The notes beneath the pieces were generated by a model, which was not told where the DNA came from, did no database searches, and saw only the letters and a program-made list of their open reading frames with translations. From Argyresthia goedartella (taxonomy: Eukaryota; Arthropoda; Insecta; Lepidoptera; Argyresthiidae): DNA of 64,000 nucleotides. A program made the position numbers and the translations under genes. Every line of letters begins with the position of its first letter. Position 1 is the stretch's first letter. Below are positions 32,344 through 43,537 of the stretch, in pieces. The stretch covers positions 67,001 through 131,000 of the forward strand of contig OX463822.1 in assembly GCA_949825045.1 (NCBI GenBank). Reading direction: 5' to 3'.

Positions 32344-32450
32344 TAGTGTATGTAACTGTACGTAATTAGGCATTAAAACTCTCGAGTGATTGATTATCCA
32401 CTCTCGAGTTTTAATGCCCTCCATTATGCAGCAGTCACATAAACTACTAT
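32344..32450 (+). other. LINE-2-family snippet interrupted by a near-palindrome
   Basis: 32344-32370 and 32423-32449 match the LINE-2 sequence adjacent to MITE copy 1 (ATGCAGCAGTCACATAAACT). Between them lies an insertion of about 50 bp with arms GGCATTAAAACTCTCGAGTG (32369-32388) and CACTCTCGAGTTTTAATGCC (32399-32418). It could form a hairpin with two offset mismatches and a 10-base loop. Confidence 0.6.
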
Positions 32451-33188
32451 TGAAGTTACATTTTGTTATCTTAAATACAATCTACTGACTTTTTACTAAA
32501 ATTATATAGTCTGTGTCACTTTCACGGTCTCCACGAATCTAATGACACCTCATTTGTTAATATCCGTTGAGCCGTTTGGGTTGTAGCGAGTTTTAAAATT
32601 TGAAAACGCCATATCTCCGCCATTTAAAAAAAAGAAAAAACTAATCGACAAAAAAAAATCCATTTAATTATCCAACCTGCTCACAAAATTTCACGGGAAT
32701 CGGTTCAAAAATGCGACCTGTAGGGGAGAACAGAGAGACAAACAAACAAACAAACATACGAAAGCATTATGCCCAATCCTGCAACGGAGATGCTTCGCTC
32801 GCTCGGTCAATTAAGACGATGATTAATCAAGAAACAGTGAAAGTTCAAGTGCAGTGAACTATAAGATTTTTATTCTTTTTCCAAATTAGCTAACAAATTT
32901 TATATTTCGAAATTCAAAAGACAGTGTACACCAAATTCACACTGATCACTATTACGGTCGTTGGTCGAAGCGTCTAAGCTTTTGCACTCTATTATATTAG
33001 ACACTATTTATATGAACTGGTTCATAAAACCGAAGAAAATGTGGCTAATTTCAACGGAACTGTGTTAATCTTGGGGTACTTAAATGTGAATAGTGCATCT
33101 GATTGCACATATATCTGATCATACTGAATTACTATTATTATTTATTTAGTGTCTGTAGTTTGTATAAGACGAATGAGGTGAAGGTACC
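32451..33188. other. Non-coding with dispersed-repeat 3'-UTR-like sequence
   Basis: 32540-32815 reads like the 3' untranslated part of a dispersed retroelement, including TTTCACGGGAATCGGTTC and a CAAACAAACAAACA run. 32830-33188 contains degraded sequence leading into the Jockey-type LINE. No gene is seen. Confidence 0.4.
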
Positions 33189-35697
33189 ATGGAAATAGCC
33201 TGTATTGAACTTGAACAACTTATTGTAATGAGCGTCGAAAAGAAAATGGATGAAGTGTTGATTAAAATCAGCGATAAAAACAAATTTTTTATAATTTGTG
33301 GTGATTTTAATGTTAATCTGTTAGAGGATAATAATATTTGTACTAGATTAAAATCTTTATTTTTATGTCACAACATGAACTATCTGTTTTTGGAGCCTAC
33401 TAGAATTACTGCAACATCTGCTACCTGCATTGACAATATATTTACTAACATTACGCCCATTTTCAAATCGGTCATCAATAAATTAACCTCTGATCACTCT
33501 GGACAGATAGGTATATTCAATATTAAAATAAAAAAGGACCAAAAAGAGGATATTACATGTGTGCCCGTTAGTGACACTCGGCTTGAACACTACAGGAATA
33601 ATATTTTAGATAAACTATGGGAAATACCATACAGTGACGATCCAAATTTGTTGTACAACTCAGTATTTAACCTTGTCAAAAATGAATATGATACGGTATT
33701 TAAATCAAAAACTATAAAAGTTAATAACAAAGCTTTGTTTAGTGATTGGGCGACAGTTGGAATTCATAGGAGCAGACGAAGATTATATGAACTCTATGAA
33801 GAGAAATCATATAACAAAAATACGGCCTTTCTAGATTATGTTCGTAGTTATTCAAAAATGTTTAAACGCGTTTGTGCCGTAGCTAAATCTAATTTCATTA
33901 AAAACAAAATTGAATCTAGTAGCAATGTAATGAAAACGACTTGGCAAATTATAAAAAGAGAGACTGGAAAGGCCAAAGCTACACATAATAACTTCAAGCT
34001 TAAGATAGATAATCAATTGCTAAGTACAGACCTAGAAGTAGCAAAAGCTATCGAAAATTTCTTTACGGACATTCCAGTTTCAACAACCAAGTCTTTAAAT
34101 TCATCTCCCGCTGCTGCTGAATCTATACTTAAACAAAACTTTGAGGAATGTAAAACAGATTTTAAATTTAGGCACGTAAATAATGAAGACATTGTAAAAG
34201 CGTTTAAATCCCTGGAAATGAAAAAGACAGCTGACGCCCATGGTCTATCAGTAAAAATTATTAGTTCCATTGTAGATTGTATTGCACCTCACCTTTGTTG
34301 TATATTTAATCAATGTATAGATAATGGTGTGTTTCCTGACTTGATGAAACTAAGTAAAGTTATACCTTTATTCAAAGCTGGTAGTACATCAAACCCCACC
34401 AATTTTAGACCCATATCGATACTACCAACGCTTAGCAAAATATTTGAAAAACTCATACTTAATCAATTGCAAAGTCATTTTTATCTCAATAATTTAATTC
34501 ATATTGCTCAGTTTGGTTTCACAAAGGGTCGTTCAACAGCCGATGCTGGTGTTGAACTAATCGACAATATTTTTGATGCCTGGGAAGACGCAATGGATGC
34601 AATAGGTGTCTTCTGCGATCTATCCAAGGCTTTTGATTGCGTCCATCATGACACTCTTGTCAGGAAGTTACGCCATTATGGTGTAAAAGATCAGGCACTT
34701 GGCCTTCTGGAGTCATATCTAACAGATAGGGTTCAGATGGTCGATGTTAATGGGAAAAGATCACCTGGGTCTTCAATAAGTATGGGCGTACCGCAGGGTT
34801 CAATTCTTGGTCCTTTCTTGTTTTTAGTATATATTAATGATTTACCTTACCTTGTTAAAGCAAAACATGGGTTAGTATTGTTTGCCGAAGATACTTCTTT
34901 GATATTTAAAGTTAAAAGACAGCAATCAAATTATGACGAGGTAAACAATGCTATCTCTAGTATAGTGAACTGGTTTACTGTTAACAATTTATTACTTAAT
35001 GAAAAGAAAACTAAATGTATTAAATTCGTGTTACCCAATGTGAACCCGGTAACTACAGACATATTTATAAAAGGACAGAGATTGGACCTTGTGCAGTCGA
35101 CTGTCTTTTTGGGCATTACTTTAGACGCCAAACTACAATGGGATCCTGACTGGACTGAGTTCGGCAGCGTTCGCAGTTAAAAAAATTAGAGCTCTTACCG
35201 ACGTAGACACCGCTAGACTAGTCTACTTTAGTTACTTTCATAGTCTAATGACCTATGGTATTTTATTGTGGGGTCACGCTGCGAATGCTAATAGTATATT
35301 TATTCTGCAGAAACGGGCTGTTCGTGCAATTTATAGATTAGGGCCTAAAGTGTCACTGAGGGAAAAGTTTAAAGAAATCAATATTCTGACATTTGTGTCT
35401 CAATATATCTATGACAACCTTGTGTATGTAAAAAGAAATATAACTAATTTTTAGAAGTACAGTGATATACACAATTTTAATACTAGAAATAAAGACAAGT
35501 TGGTTGCTTATGTAAGCCGACTACATAAAATTAGTTATTCTTTTAAAGGCAATTGTATACGCTATTACAATAAGGTCCCTACTGATATTAAAAACTTACC
35601 TTTAGACAAGTTTAAAATAATAATAAAACAGAAATTGTATAAAAAAGGTTACTATAGGATATCTGATTACTTAGAGGACAGATGTCCATGGGAATAG
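33189..35697 (+). pseudogene. Jockey-type ORF2 (endonuclease end, RT, C-terminus)
   Basis: 663 codons are open to 35180, followed by a C-terminal part in another frame. The endonuclease remnant has IICGDFNVNLL and TSDHSGQIG (the conserved SDH). A small deletion precedes it near 33235. RT blocks include KVIPLFKAG, NFRPISILPTLSKIFEKLI, QFGFTKGRSTADA, FCDLSKAFDCVHHDTL and MGVPQGSILGPFLFLVYIND. The catalytic box reads FAEDT at 34881-34895, with Glu replacing the first catalytic Asp. A frameshift near 35165 separates the C-terminal region (35170-35697), which has a TAG at about 35452. The substitution should abolish polymerisation. Confidence 0.88.
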
Positions 35698-35940
35698 ATT
35701 GTTTGAGTAACAGGCTGTTTCGATATATAATTAGCATTCATTTTGTAATTTGACAATATTTTATTTAAAAAAGGAAACTCAAAAGATGCGACGACTGTGG
35801 AGTTTCTTCGGTGAGCTCTTCTACACAGATTCCGCCATTGTGTTAGTGAACTCACCCAAAAAAATGTAATGACGAATCTAAGTGATGTAACAACATCCTA
35901 TGGAAATAAATGATTTTTGATTTTGATTTTTGATTTTGAA
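33189..35940 (+). mobile_element. Jockey-type LINE, 5'-truncated
   Basis: A plus-strand non-LTR retrotransposon with ORF2 at 33189-35697, a 3' UTR and a terminal simple tail of GATTTTT-type units at about 35908-35939. The first part of the endonuclease and any ORF1 are missing. No target duplication was identified. Confidence 0.85.
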
Positions 35941-36247
35941 GAATGCCCATGGTGGTGTGCACAGATATCTCAAATGCTCTGTGGTGGTGTGCTACAAAAA
36001 AAGCTACTTATACGTAGCCCGTCGCAACTTACGTACCACGTAGCTGTAGTTACTGCTTACGAGTGTCGCATCAGTAATTTAGTAGTTACTTACTTATTAA
36101 TGAAGCTGGATACTGAACCAGTTATAATAAACACCATGCTTCATAATGATAATACAGTAACACCATTATAAAGATTGTGCATCATTTCAATGGTGTTACA
36201 ACATGAAATACGTAGTAAGCCTCATATTCCAGAACGTATGTGGCTGC
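35941..36247. other. Unassigned spacer before the satellite
   Basis: It contains sequences loosely like the satellite unit (TTACGTA and CACGTAG motifs) but no regular period and no coding. It may be decayed edge monomers. Confidence 0.35.
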
Positions 36248-37327
36248 CTTATAAGTTCTTGGGTTGGGCTACGAACGGTAAGTATCCGGTTACCTACATT
36301 ATTATTGTACGCTGCTACGTACATTAAGTAAGTATCTGTTTTAATTACACTCCTGTGCGGCACTACGCACATTACGTAAGCGGGGGCATGATAAGTTATT
36401 GAGTTTGGCTACGTGCAGTAAGTAGTTGGTTACATTCTTACTGTAACCACATACTTACAGTCAGTATCCGTTTTACTTACACTCCTGTACGGCAATACAT
36501 ACAGTACATAAGTGGGTGCATTATACATTCTTGCGTTGTACTACGTGCAGTAAGTGAGTGGTTACATTCTTACTGTACATTGCTGCGAACAGTAAGTATC
36601 CATCCGTCTTATTTACACTCCTGGACGGAACTATTTACAGTTCGAAGGCGTGTTCATTATAAGTTCTAGCGTTGGGCTACGTGCGGTATGTTTGCAGTTA
36701 CATTATTACTATACGCTGCTACGTACAGTAAGTATCCATCTTATTCACACTCCTGTACGGCACTACGTACAGTACGTAAGCGGGTGCATTATAAGTTCTT
36801 GGGTTGGACTAGGTGCGGTATGTCTGCGGTTACATTCTTACTGTTCGTTGCTATTGTACAGTAAGTATCCGTCTTATTTACACTCCTGTATGGCACTACG
36901 TACCGTATGAAAGCGGGTGCATTATAAGTTCTTGGGTTGGCCTACGTGAGGTAAGTATGTGGTTACATGCTTACTGTATGTTAGTACTTACAGTCATTAT
37001 CCGTTTTACTTACACTCCTATACGGCACTACGTACAGTACGTAAGCGGGTGCATTATAAGTTCTTGGGTTGGCCTACGTGAGGTAAGTATGTGGTTACAT
37101 TCTTACTGTATGTTAGTACTTACAGTCATTATCCGTTTTACTTACACTCCTATACGGCACTACGTACAGTACGTAAGCGGGTGCATTATAAGTTCTTGCG
37201 TTGGACTACGTGCGGTAAGTATGTGGTTACATTCTTATTGTTCGTTGCTATTGTACAGTAAGTATCCGTCTTATTTACAGTCCTATATGGCACTACATAC
37301 CGTACGTAAGCGGGTGCATTATAATGT
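36248..37327. repeat. Tandem satellite, about 132-bp unit, about 8 copies
   Basis: A landmark CATTATAAGTTCTTG starts at about 36248, 36387, 36519, 36655, 36787, 36920, 37052, 37184 and 37317. The spacings are 139, 132, 136, 132, 133, 132, 132 and 133. The central units are the most alike and the left ones the most diverged. The unit is rich in TACGTA-type palindromes and GGTTAC. 132 is a multiple of three, so long apparent reading frames (for example 36813-37352) run through it; these are by-products. Confidence 0.93.
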
Positions 37328-37561
37328 ACGCAAGTTACGCAATGTTCAGTAACTTGCAGTAACTGTTACCTTTATTAATGCTAATTTGATTTGTTTGCCT
37401 CGTTTGCCAGTTTGCCTCGAGTGCCCGTTCCGACTGGTCGCTGTGTCGGCCGTGTGTGACTCACTTGTTTACGTCGCGGACGAACGTGCCTCATTAAAAA
37501 ATTGTCGACCTTATTTCACTGTAGTATTGCAGTTGCTTTGAGTGTGACGGACTATCTTAAT

Positions 37562-38623
37562 ATGAATTGTGCAAAGTGCAGTCAGGTGGTGTTTTATGCA
37601 GCGTCTGCAAAGGCAATTATCACTATGGCTGTGCAGGAGTTGCTGAAACTACACACCGAAAAATGACTAACGAAAAGAAAGCGAGCTGGCGCTGTATTTC
37701 TTGTCGATCCGGGAGCACTGCCAAACCTTTTGACTCGGCCACTGTAACATCAGAGATTCATCAGCCATCCGATCTCATTAGCCCAGCCACCACTGTTGCC
37801 GGCTTCGACAACACCAATGTGTCGACAAAAATTCAACAAGGCTTCACAACCTTGCTAAACGAGATCAAGGGGCTTAGAATGGACTTTAGTTTGGTACAAT
37901 CAAATCTGCAGACCTGTATGGAAGGTATCGCTACTATTAATACGAGATTAAGCGATATGGAATCTCGTTTCGCCAGTCTAAAGGATAGGGTGAACGAAGT
38001 CGAAAAAAAGGCGATCTTGTGGCTAAACTGCATCCAACCTTACCGCAGCAACGACAATTATATCTACCCCCCAGCAAGAAGCCGACACTCGGGAACAATA
38101 TTCTAGGATGAATAATATCGAAATCTCAGGCGTGCCACTTAAAAAAGGAGAAAACTTGATTTCAATCCTTCAGAACGTATACAATGTCGTGGGATTACAA
38201 TTTGAAGTTCAATATATAGACAGCAAACAACGGGTGCGACGATTCCAGTCTGTGGAAAGCGGTGAGGGCGCCGGCGCCGGCGGCGGCAACAGCCATTCCC
38301 AGCAGTCGTCGAGTATCCGTGAGCCGGCCATCATTGTCAAGTTTACCCGGCGTATGTACAAGGACGAACTTCTGTCGGCAGTACGTGCACGCAGAGGTAT
38401 CACAACAACCTCCATTGGCCTCAATGGCCCGGCCGCAAACTTATACCTCGGAGATCATCTCACTCAAGCCAACAAGCTGATATTGAAGCGTGCGCGGGAG
38501 CTCAAGAAGGAGAATAAACTCACCTACCTGTGGATACGAGACTGTAAAATCCTAGCCAGAAAAACCGAATCATCTAAGGTCACGGTGATTAATAACAAGT
38601 TTGATTTCAATAGGTTCAAGTGA
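37562..38623 (+). pseudogene. LINE-4 ORF1: PHD-type finger and FP25K-like domain
   Basis: This would be an RNA-binding chaperone. It starts at ATG 37562 with Cys residues of a PHD-like zinc finger that continues in another frame (CSVCKGNYHYGC, WRCISC), implying a small deletion near 37580. A probable coiled coil follows (LLNEIKGLRMDFSLVQSNL). Near 38070 another frameshift leads to the C-terminal domain (38108-38623) with NNIEISGVPLKKGENL and RARELKKENKLTYLWIRDCK. This part resembles the baculovirus FP25K-like C-terminal domain common in LINE ORF1 proteins. The 38624-38934 stretch after it is an AT-rich spacer with nothing recognised. Confidence 0.75.
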
Positions 38624-38934
38624 CTAATTTTAGCATTGTTTTCCGATTCACACCGACTCTGTTTTATTACAACTATCCTTAAAGTTCCTAAGAAAATTGC
38701 AGCCCCTATGCCTTTTGAAACTAGATATTATTCTCTTGAGAAACTATTTGCGAATCTCTATATATAAACAAAATAACCAATTATTTATGTTTCATTCAAA
38801 ACAACATCATATATATAGTTTATACTCCAGCACAGCGTATATAGTTTATACTTCAATACTGCATTATCAGAAAGTACGGTGTGTAACAACACAAAATGAT
38901 GTTATTTTTTATTTCCCTAATGGCTACCACTAAC

Positions 38935-39049
38935 ATGACTGGTTATTATCAGAATGTACGTGGGCTTCGTACGAAAACACATAGTTTTTACTCGCATGTT
39001 GCTTTATCAGATTTCGATTTTATTTGCATCACTGAAAGTTGGTTAAATA
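38935..39049 (+). pseudogene. LINE-4 ORF2 start (endonuclease N-terminus)
   Basis: ATG 38935 opens MTGYYQNVRGLRTKTHSF and FDFICITESWLN, the N-terminal blocks of an AP-type endonuclease with the catalytic Glu in TES. It is cut after 39049 by the Gypsy-B LTR and resumes at 44248. Confidence 0.85.
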
Positions 39050-39266
39050 TGTAGGTACATGTACATACCTACATAATATGTAAGCGAAATAAACGGAGTC
39101 AGGCTAGGCTGATGTAAACCAGGCCACTAGACTTTGGACCTAAGTGTGTATCTTTTTATGTTTTCTTATTTAGATATGTTGAAATATATATTCAGTTCTT
39201 TATTGGCAGCATTGAGTATCATTCGTTTTATCCCACAAGAGTTAGAGACCCGTAGGCACCCCTACA
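39050..39266 (+). repeat. Gypsy-B 5' LTR
   Basis: 217 bp, identical to 44027-44243 apart from two substitutions (near 39203 and 39254). The first 24 bp form a near-palindrome with arms TGTAGGTA and TACCTACA. Confidence 0.95.
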
Positions 39267-39339
39267 ATTGGTGACCCCGACGCTGAAATAACCATCACTC
39301 AAGAAACTCGACGTTATAGAACTCCGACGTCACCTCAAC

Positions 39340-40182
39340 GAAGACACGAGCCTAGGAAATAACGGCAGTATAAGTAACCCAGGCTGCAGTTTTGCCGGCA
39401 ATAGTTCATCTTCAAATGGCGAGCTGGCAACCATCACAGTGGCATCGAAGATACCGGAATTTTGGACCGACATGCCGAGAGTATGGTTCGCACAATTTGA
39501 AACAGTTATGGCTCCCCAGAAGCGAGGCGACGAAACCAAATACAGTTTGGTAGTGTCGAAGTTGGGAAAAGAGGCAATTCGTCAGATTTCCGACATACTG
39601 ATTTCACCACCAGAAGCCAATAAGTACGGCGCATTGAAGCAAAGATTATTGTCAGTCTATGAAGAATCAGAGGAACGGCAGTTTCAGAAGCTCGTGAGTG
39701 AGATAGAGTTGGGCGACCAAAAACCATCGCACCTGCTACGTCGCATGAGAGAACTAGCGAAAAATACTAGCGTTCCGGACAAAACCCTAATCAGCTTATG
39801 GACGTCAAGGCTACCATCTCATGTCCGCGCCGTCCTCACAGTGAGCCAGGATCAAAGTTTGGACAACCTCGCGGGAATTGCAGACAAGATCATGGAGAAC
39901 AACAAGGCAGATATATGCGAAGTTTCCAGTGGGCACCCTTTCATGGCAGAGTTGATAGCACAAGTCAGTAAGCTGACTTTGGAGGTTGCAGCCCTCAGAG
40001 CTCATACAGACGAGAGAAGAAGGAGATCCATCAGTCGTGACCGCAGTCGTTTTAGATCACGGTCTCGCCCGAGGGTTAACCCGAACGATCCCAATTGGCT
40101 ATGCCAGTACCATTTTCGTTACTGCAACCGAGCCAGAAACTGCGAGAGCCCGTGTAACTGGAAAAAACTATCGGAAAACTAG
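39340..40182 (+). pseudogene. gag: Gypsy-B Gag
   Basis: This is the capsid protein of Gypsy-B. The frame is open from upstream of 39340 to TAG 40180, with no ATG in frame before the conserved part. The start is therefore uncertain (a GTG at 39439 or a changed ATG). The conserved segment begins KIPEFWTDMPRVWFAQFE and includes YSLVVSKLGKEAIRQISDI and FQKLVSEIELGDQKPSHLLR, typical of a Gypsy gag group (DUF7041-like). The end is an Arg/Ser-rich tail (RRRSISRDRSRFRSRSRP) and CQYHFRYCNRARNC, a Cys/His cluster in place of a classical knuckle. Its last 20 bases overlap the pol frame. Confidence 0.82.
40159..40170 (+). promoter_or_regulatory. Candidate -1 ribosomal frameshift site
   Basis: In the gag frame the codons are TGG AAA AAA CTA, with six A at 40162-40167. 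The pol frame is -1 relative to gag, is closed by a TAA just upstream (about 40158) and opens exactly here, 13 bases before the gag stop. The geometry fits programmed -1 frameshifting on G AAA AAA. No pseudoknot was modelled. Confidence 0.5.
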
Positions 40183-41226
40183 AGTCAGCGTTGACTGGGG
40201 CGGAAATCAGCGCTATACTTCCCGCCAACCGCCTATGCGTTACCGACCGAAAAAGTGGGTACCGTTTTTTAGTGGACACAGGCGCCAACATTTCCGTATT
40301 ACCAAGACAAGGCAAAAACGAAGCAAGGTCAGCATACAAACTATACGCTGCAAATGGAACAGAAAAACAGACATATGGCGAGAAAACGCTGACGCTAGAC
40401 CTACATATGAGAAGGCCATACCGTTGGACTTTCGTCGTCGCAAACATTACGCAACCAATACTTGGCGCAGATTTTCTAGAATTTCACAACATTCTGGTCG
40501 ATATCCGGAACAAGAAACTAATAGATGGGACAACAGGACTCCGAACTCAAGGGGTAGTAAGTCAGTCAGACGAACCAACCCTGAGAACAATTAAGTTGGA
40601 AGAGCATTACTCGGACATATAAGAAAAATACCCGAACATCACCAAACCAATCAACGCCCTCGTCGAGCCCAAACACGATGTCAAACACCAAATTATCACC
40701 AGCGGACATCCAATATACTCCAAGTGTCGCCCATTAGCAACGGATAAATATCATAGAGTGAAGAAAGAGATCGAGCTCATGTTGGAGATGGGTATATGCA
40801 GACCATCTAAGAGTCCGTGGTCTAGTCCTCTTCACGTCACCAAGAAGAAAAATGGCGATCTGAGATTATGCGGAGACTACAGGAGGTTGAATACGATTAC
40901 GGTCCCAGATAGATATCCGATTCCTCGGTTAACAGACTTCACATACCTGTTACCGGGAACAACGATTTACTCTCGAATTGACTTACAGAGAGCATACAAC
41001 CAGATTCCTGTCCAAGAAGTCGAGAAAACAGCTGTAATTACACCATTTGGTCTTTTCGAATTTCCACGGATGCCATTTGGATTACGAAACGCCGCACAGA
41101 CTTTCGTCAGATTCCTCAATTCAGTGCTTTCCGGACTAGACTTCATTTTTACATACATCGACGACATTCTCATCGCGTCAACATCAGAAGAAGAGCACAA
41201 GCGTCTTCCTGGGAATGATGAATTTC
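40161..41226 (+). pseudogene. pol: Gypsy-B protease and reverse transcriptase
   Basis: The protease motif is FLVDTGANISVLP (about 40268-40306). A TAA at 40620-40622 breaks the frame between protease and RT. RT then reads on in the same frame: SPWSSPLHVTKKKNGDLRLC, YSRIDLQRAYNQIPV, FGLFEFPRMPFGLRNAAQTF and the catalytic YIDDILIAS (41155-41181). Right after, near 41200, a deletion of about 50 codons plus a frame change removes the RT thumb/connection and joins RLPG to MMNFYR. Confidence 0.9.
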
Positions 41227-43428
41227 TACAGAAACAGTTTACCTAACGCAGAAAAACACCAGGCCTGCCTCAATAAATACCTAACTGGTACGAAGAAAAA
41301 AGATAACACAAAAATACAGTGGACACCCGACGCTATCAATGGATTTACACAGTGTAAGGAAAGTTTGAGCAACGCCGCTACACTGACGTCACCTTCTACT
41401 GATGCCCCATTATCACTGATGACAGACGCGTCGCAGACATGTGACGGCGCCGTCCTGCAACAATTCGAGAACAATACATGGAAGCCACTATCGTTTTTCT
41501 CCAAAAATCTCAGCGAGGCGCAGACAAGATATAGTACATACGACCGTGAACTACTTGCAATATACATGGCGATCACTCATTTTCAACCGCACGTCGAAGG
41601 AAGAGACATAATCGTGTTCATGGACCACAAGCCACTGTGTCATGCATTCTCAACAAAATACGTCACAGGCAAGAAAGCAAATGATCCACGGCGAGTACGT
41701 CACCTTGAGTACATTGCGCAATTCACTACAGACATTCGACACCTCGCCGGTAACGAGAATCCAGTCGCTGACGCGTTGTCTAGACTAGAATAGCACAAGT
41801 TGATTGCCCGACACCGACCGATTGGAGCGAAATAGCAGACATGCAACAATCCGATCCACAACTCAAACAGCTAATCGACAATAACAACATCAAAATTAAA
41901 CCGATCAACTTGGGAGATGAAAAATGGCTCTACTGCGAGAATTCGACACATGAATTGCGACCTTATGTGCCAGAAAACCTACGGAAAAGCGTTTTTGACA
42001 CCCTGCATAATTTAACTCACCCGGGCGTACGAACAACACGGAAACTCGTCGCGAAACATTATTTTTGGCCCAAGATGAATGTAGACACCGGGAGATGGGC
42101 AAAAACATGCATAGCATGTCAGAAGAGTAAGGTATCCCGTCATACCAAGGCACCAGTTAGCACGTTCCCATCCTCAGCGCGTTTAGATCACGTGCACATC
42201 GATATCGTCGGCCCACTGCCAGAGTCGGATGGATACAGATATATTGTCACGATGATCGATCGGGCGACAAGATGGCCAGAAGCAGTACCGGTGCGCGATA
42301 TCACAGCGGAAACAGTAGCGCGAGTTTTCTTGAACACGTGGATCTCACGGTACGGATGCAGTACATCTCTATCTACGGACAAAGGGAGGCAGTTCGAATC
42401 CGACTTGTTTAACTCACTCACAAGACTGTTGGGTATCAAGAAAATCAGAACCACGAGTTACCATCCTCAGTCTAATGGGATGATAGAGAGATGGCACAGA
42501 ACAATGAAAGCTGCCATAATAGCACGGGGAAACACAATTAACTGGTCTCAGGAGTTACCGTTAGTTCTACTCGGTCTGAGATCTGCAATTCGAGAAGGAG
42601 ACAACGTAAGCCCGGCACAGATGTTATACGGAACCAACATCCGCATTCCAGGAGTGTTTTTCAAGCCGAAAAGGCAAAACACTACTCCGGAGGAATTCAC
42701 CGGCCAGTTACAACAAACAATGGAGAAGCTGACACCATTGAGGAATGCGCATCATGCAAAAAGTCAATCGTACATACATCCAGAACTGAGTACCTGCGAT
42801 TCTGTTTTCATACGGACCGATGCAGTGAGGAAACCACTTACACCACCATACGAAGGACCATACAAGGTCATAGGAAGACATGCCAAGTACTTCAAGTTCA
42901 TCATCATCATCATCATTTCAGCCTGTTAACGTCCACTGCTGAACATAGGCCTCTCCAATCACACTCCAGCGTGACCGGTCCGTAGCCACCTGCATCCAAC
43001 GAGATCCAGCGATCCTCACCAGGTCGTCGGTCCATCTCGTAGGTGGCCGACCCACACTGCGCTTGCCAGTACGTGGTCTCCATTCAAGGACCTTTTTGCC
43101 CCATCGGCCATCCGATCTTCGCGCTATGTGGCCTGTTCATTGCCACTTCAGCTTGCTTATCCTACGGGCTATGTCAGCAACTTTGGTTCTTCTACGGATC
43201 TCCTCATTTCTGACTCGATCTCGTAGAGAACTTCACTATACCTACTTCAAGTTACTGGTTAAAAACAAAACAACTGTGGTCAGCATAGATAGATTGAAAC
43301 CGGCTTTCAGGTTACAAGGTGACATGCAAGAGAGCAAAATAGACACACAAGAGTCCAATGTAAATCGAGAACGAAATGTCAGCGACAACGAGTCAGCAAT
43401 ATTAAAAAAACGCGGTCAGGCAGGTTAG
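41215..43428 (+). pseudogene. pol: Gypsy-B RNase H and integrase
   Basis: RNase H spans about 41215-41790: MTDASQTCDGAVLQQ, TYDRELLAIYMAITHF, VFMDHKPL and NPVADALSRLE. A one-base frameshift near 41788 leads to the integrase (about 41795-42900). Its H2C2 zinc region is HPGVRTTRKLVAKHYFWP with CIACQKSK. Core residues are HIDIVGPLP (Asp), STDKGRQF (Asp) and NGMIERWHR (Glu). A GPY/F-like end with GPYKVIGRHAKYF is cut by an RTE insertion (42899-43242). The last part, KTTVVSIDRLKPAF, follows to a stop at 43428. Catalytic residues of the integrase core are intact. Confidence 0.9.
42899..43242 (-). mobile_element. RTE-type LINE 3' fragment inside Gypsy-B integrase
   Basis: A 344-bp 5'-truncated insertion. 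On the minus strand it codes the end of an RTE ORF2 (EAYVQQWTLTG then stop) and finishes in a TGA-rich microsatellite at 42899-42917. It is flanked by a perfect 11-bp duplication TACTTCAAGTT (42888-42898 and 43243-43253). This is the youngest layer of the LINE-4/Gypsy-B nest. Confidence 0.93.
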
Positions 43429-43537
43429 TGAGGCAATAAAAAAGAGCGCATCAAAGAAGCGAGCAACACACATTACGACGACGCGGTCGGAAAATCTACA
43501 ACGACAATTGCAGCAACAAGCCTTACAGTTTGCAACA

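Noticed and set aside
36248..37327. CRISPR-like array
   Set aside because: The whole 132-bp unit is repeated without unique spacers, and the DNA is eukaryotic.
36650..37352. Repetitive protein genes on the plus strand
   Set aside because: Open frames follow only from a satellite period divisible by three; there is no start context or known domain.
40620..40622. Programmed stop between protease and RT in Gypsy-B
   Set aside because: Unusual position, and other lesions in the same gene point to decay.
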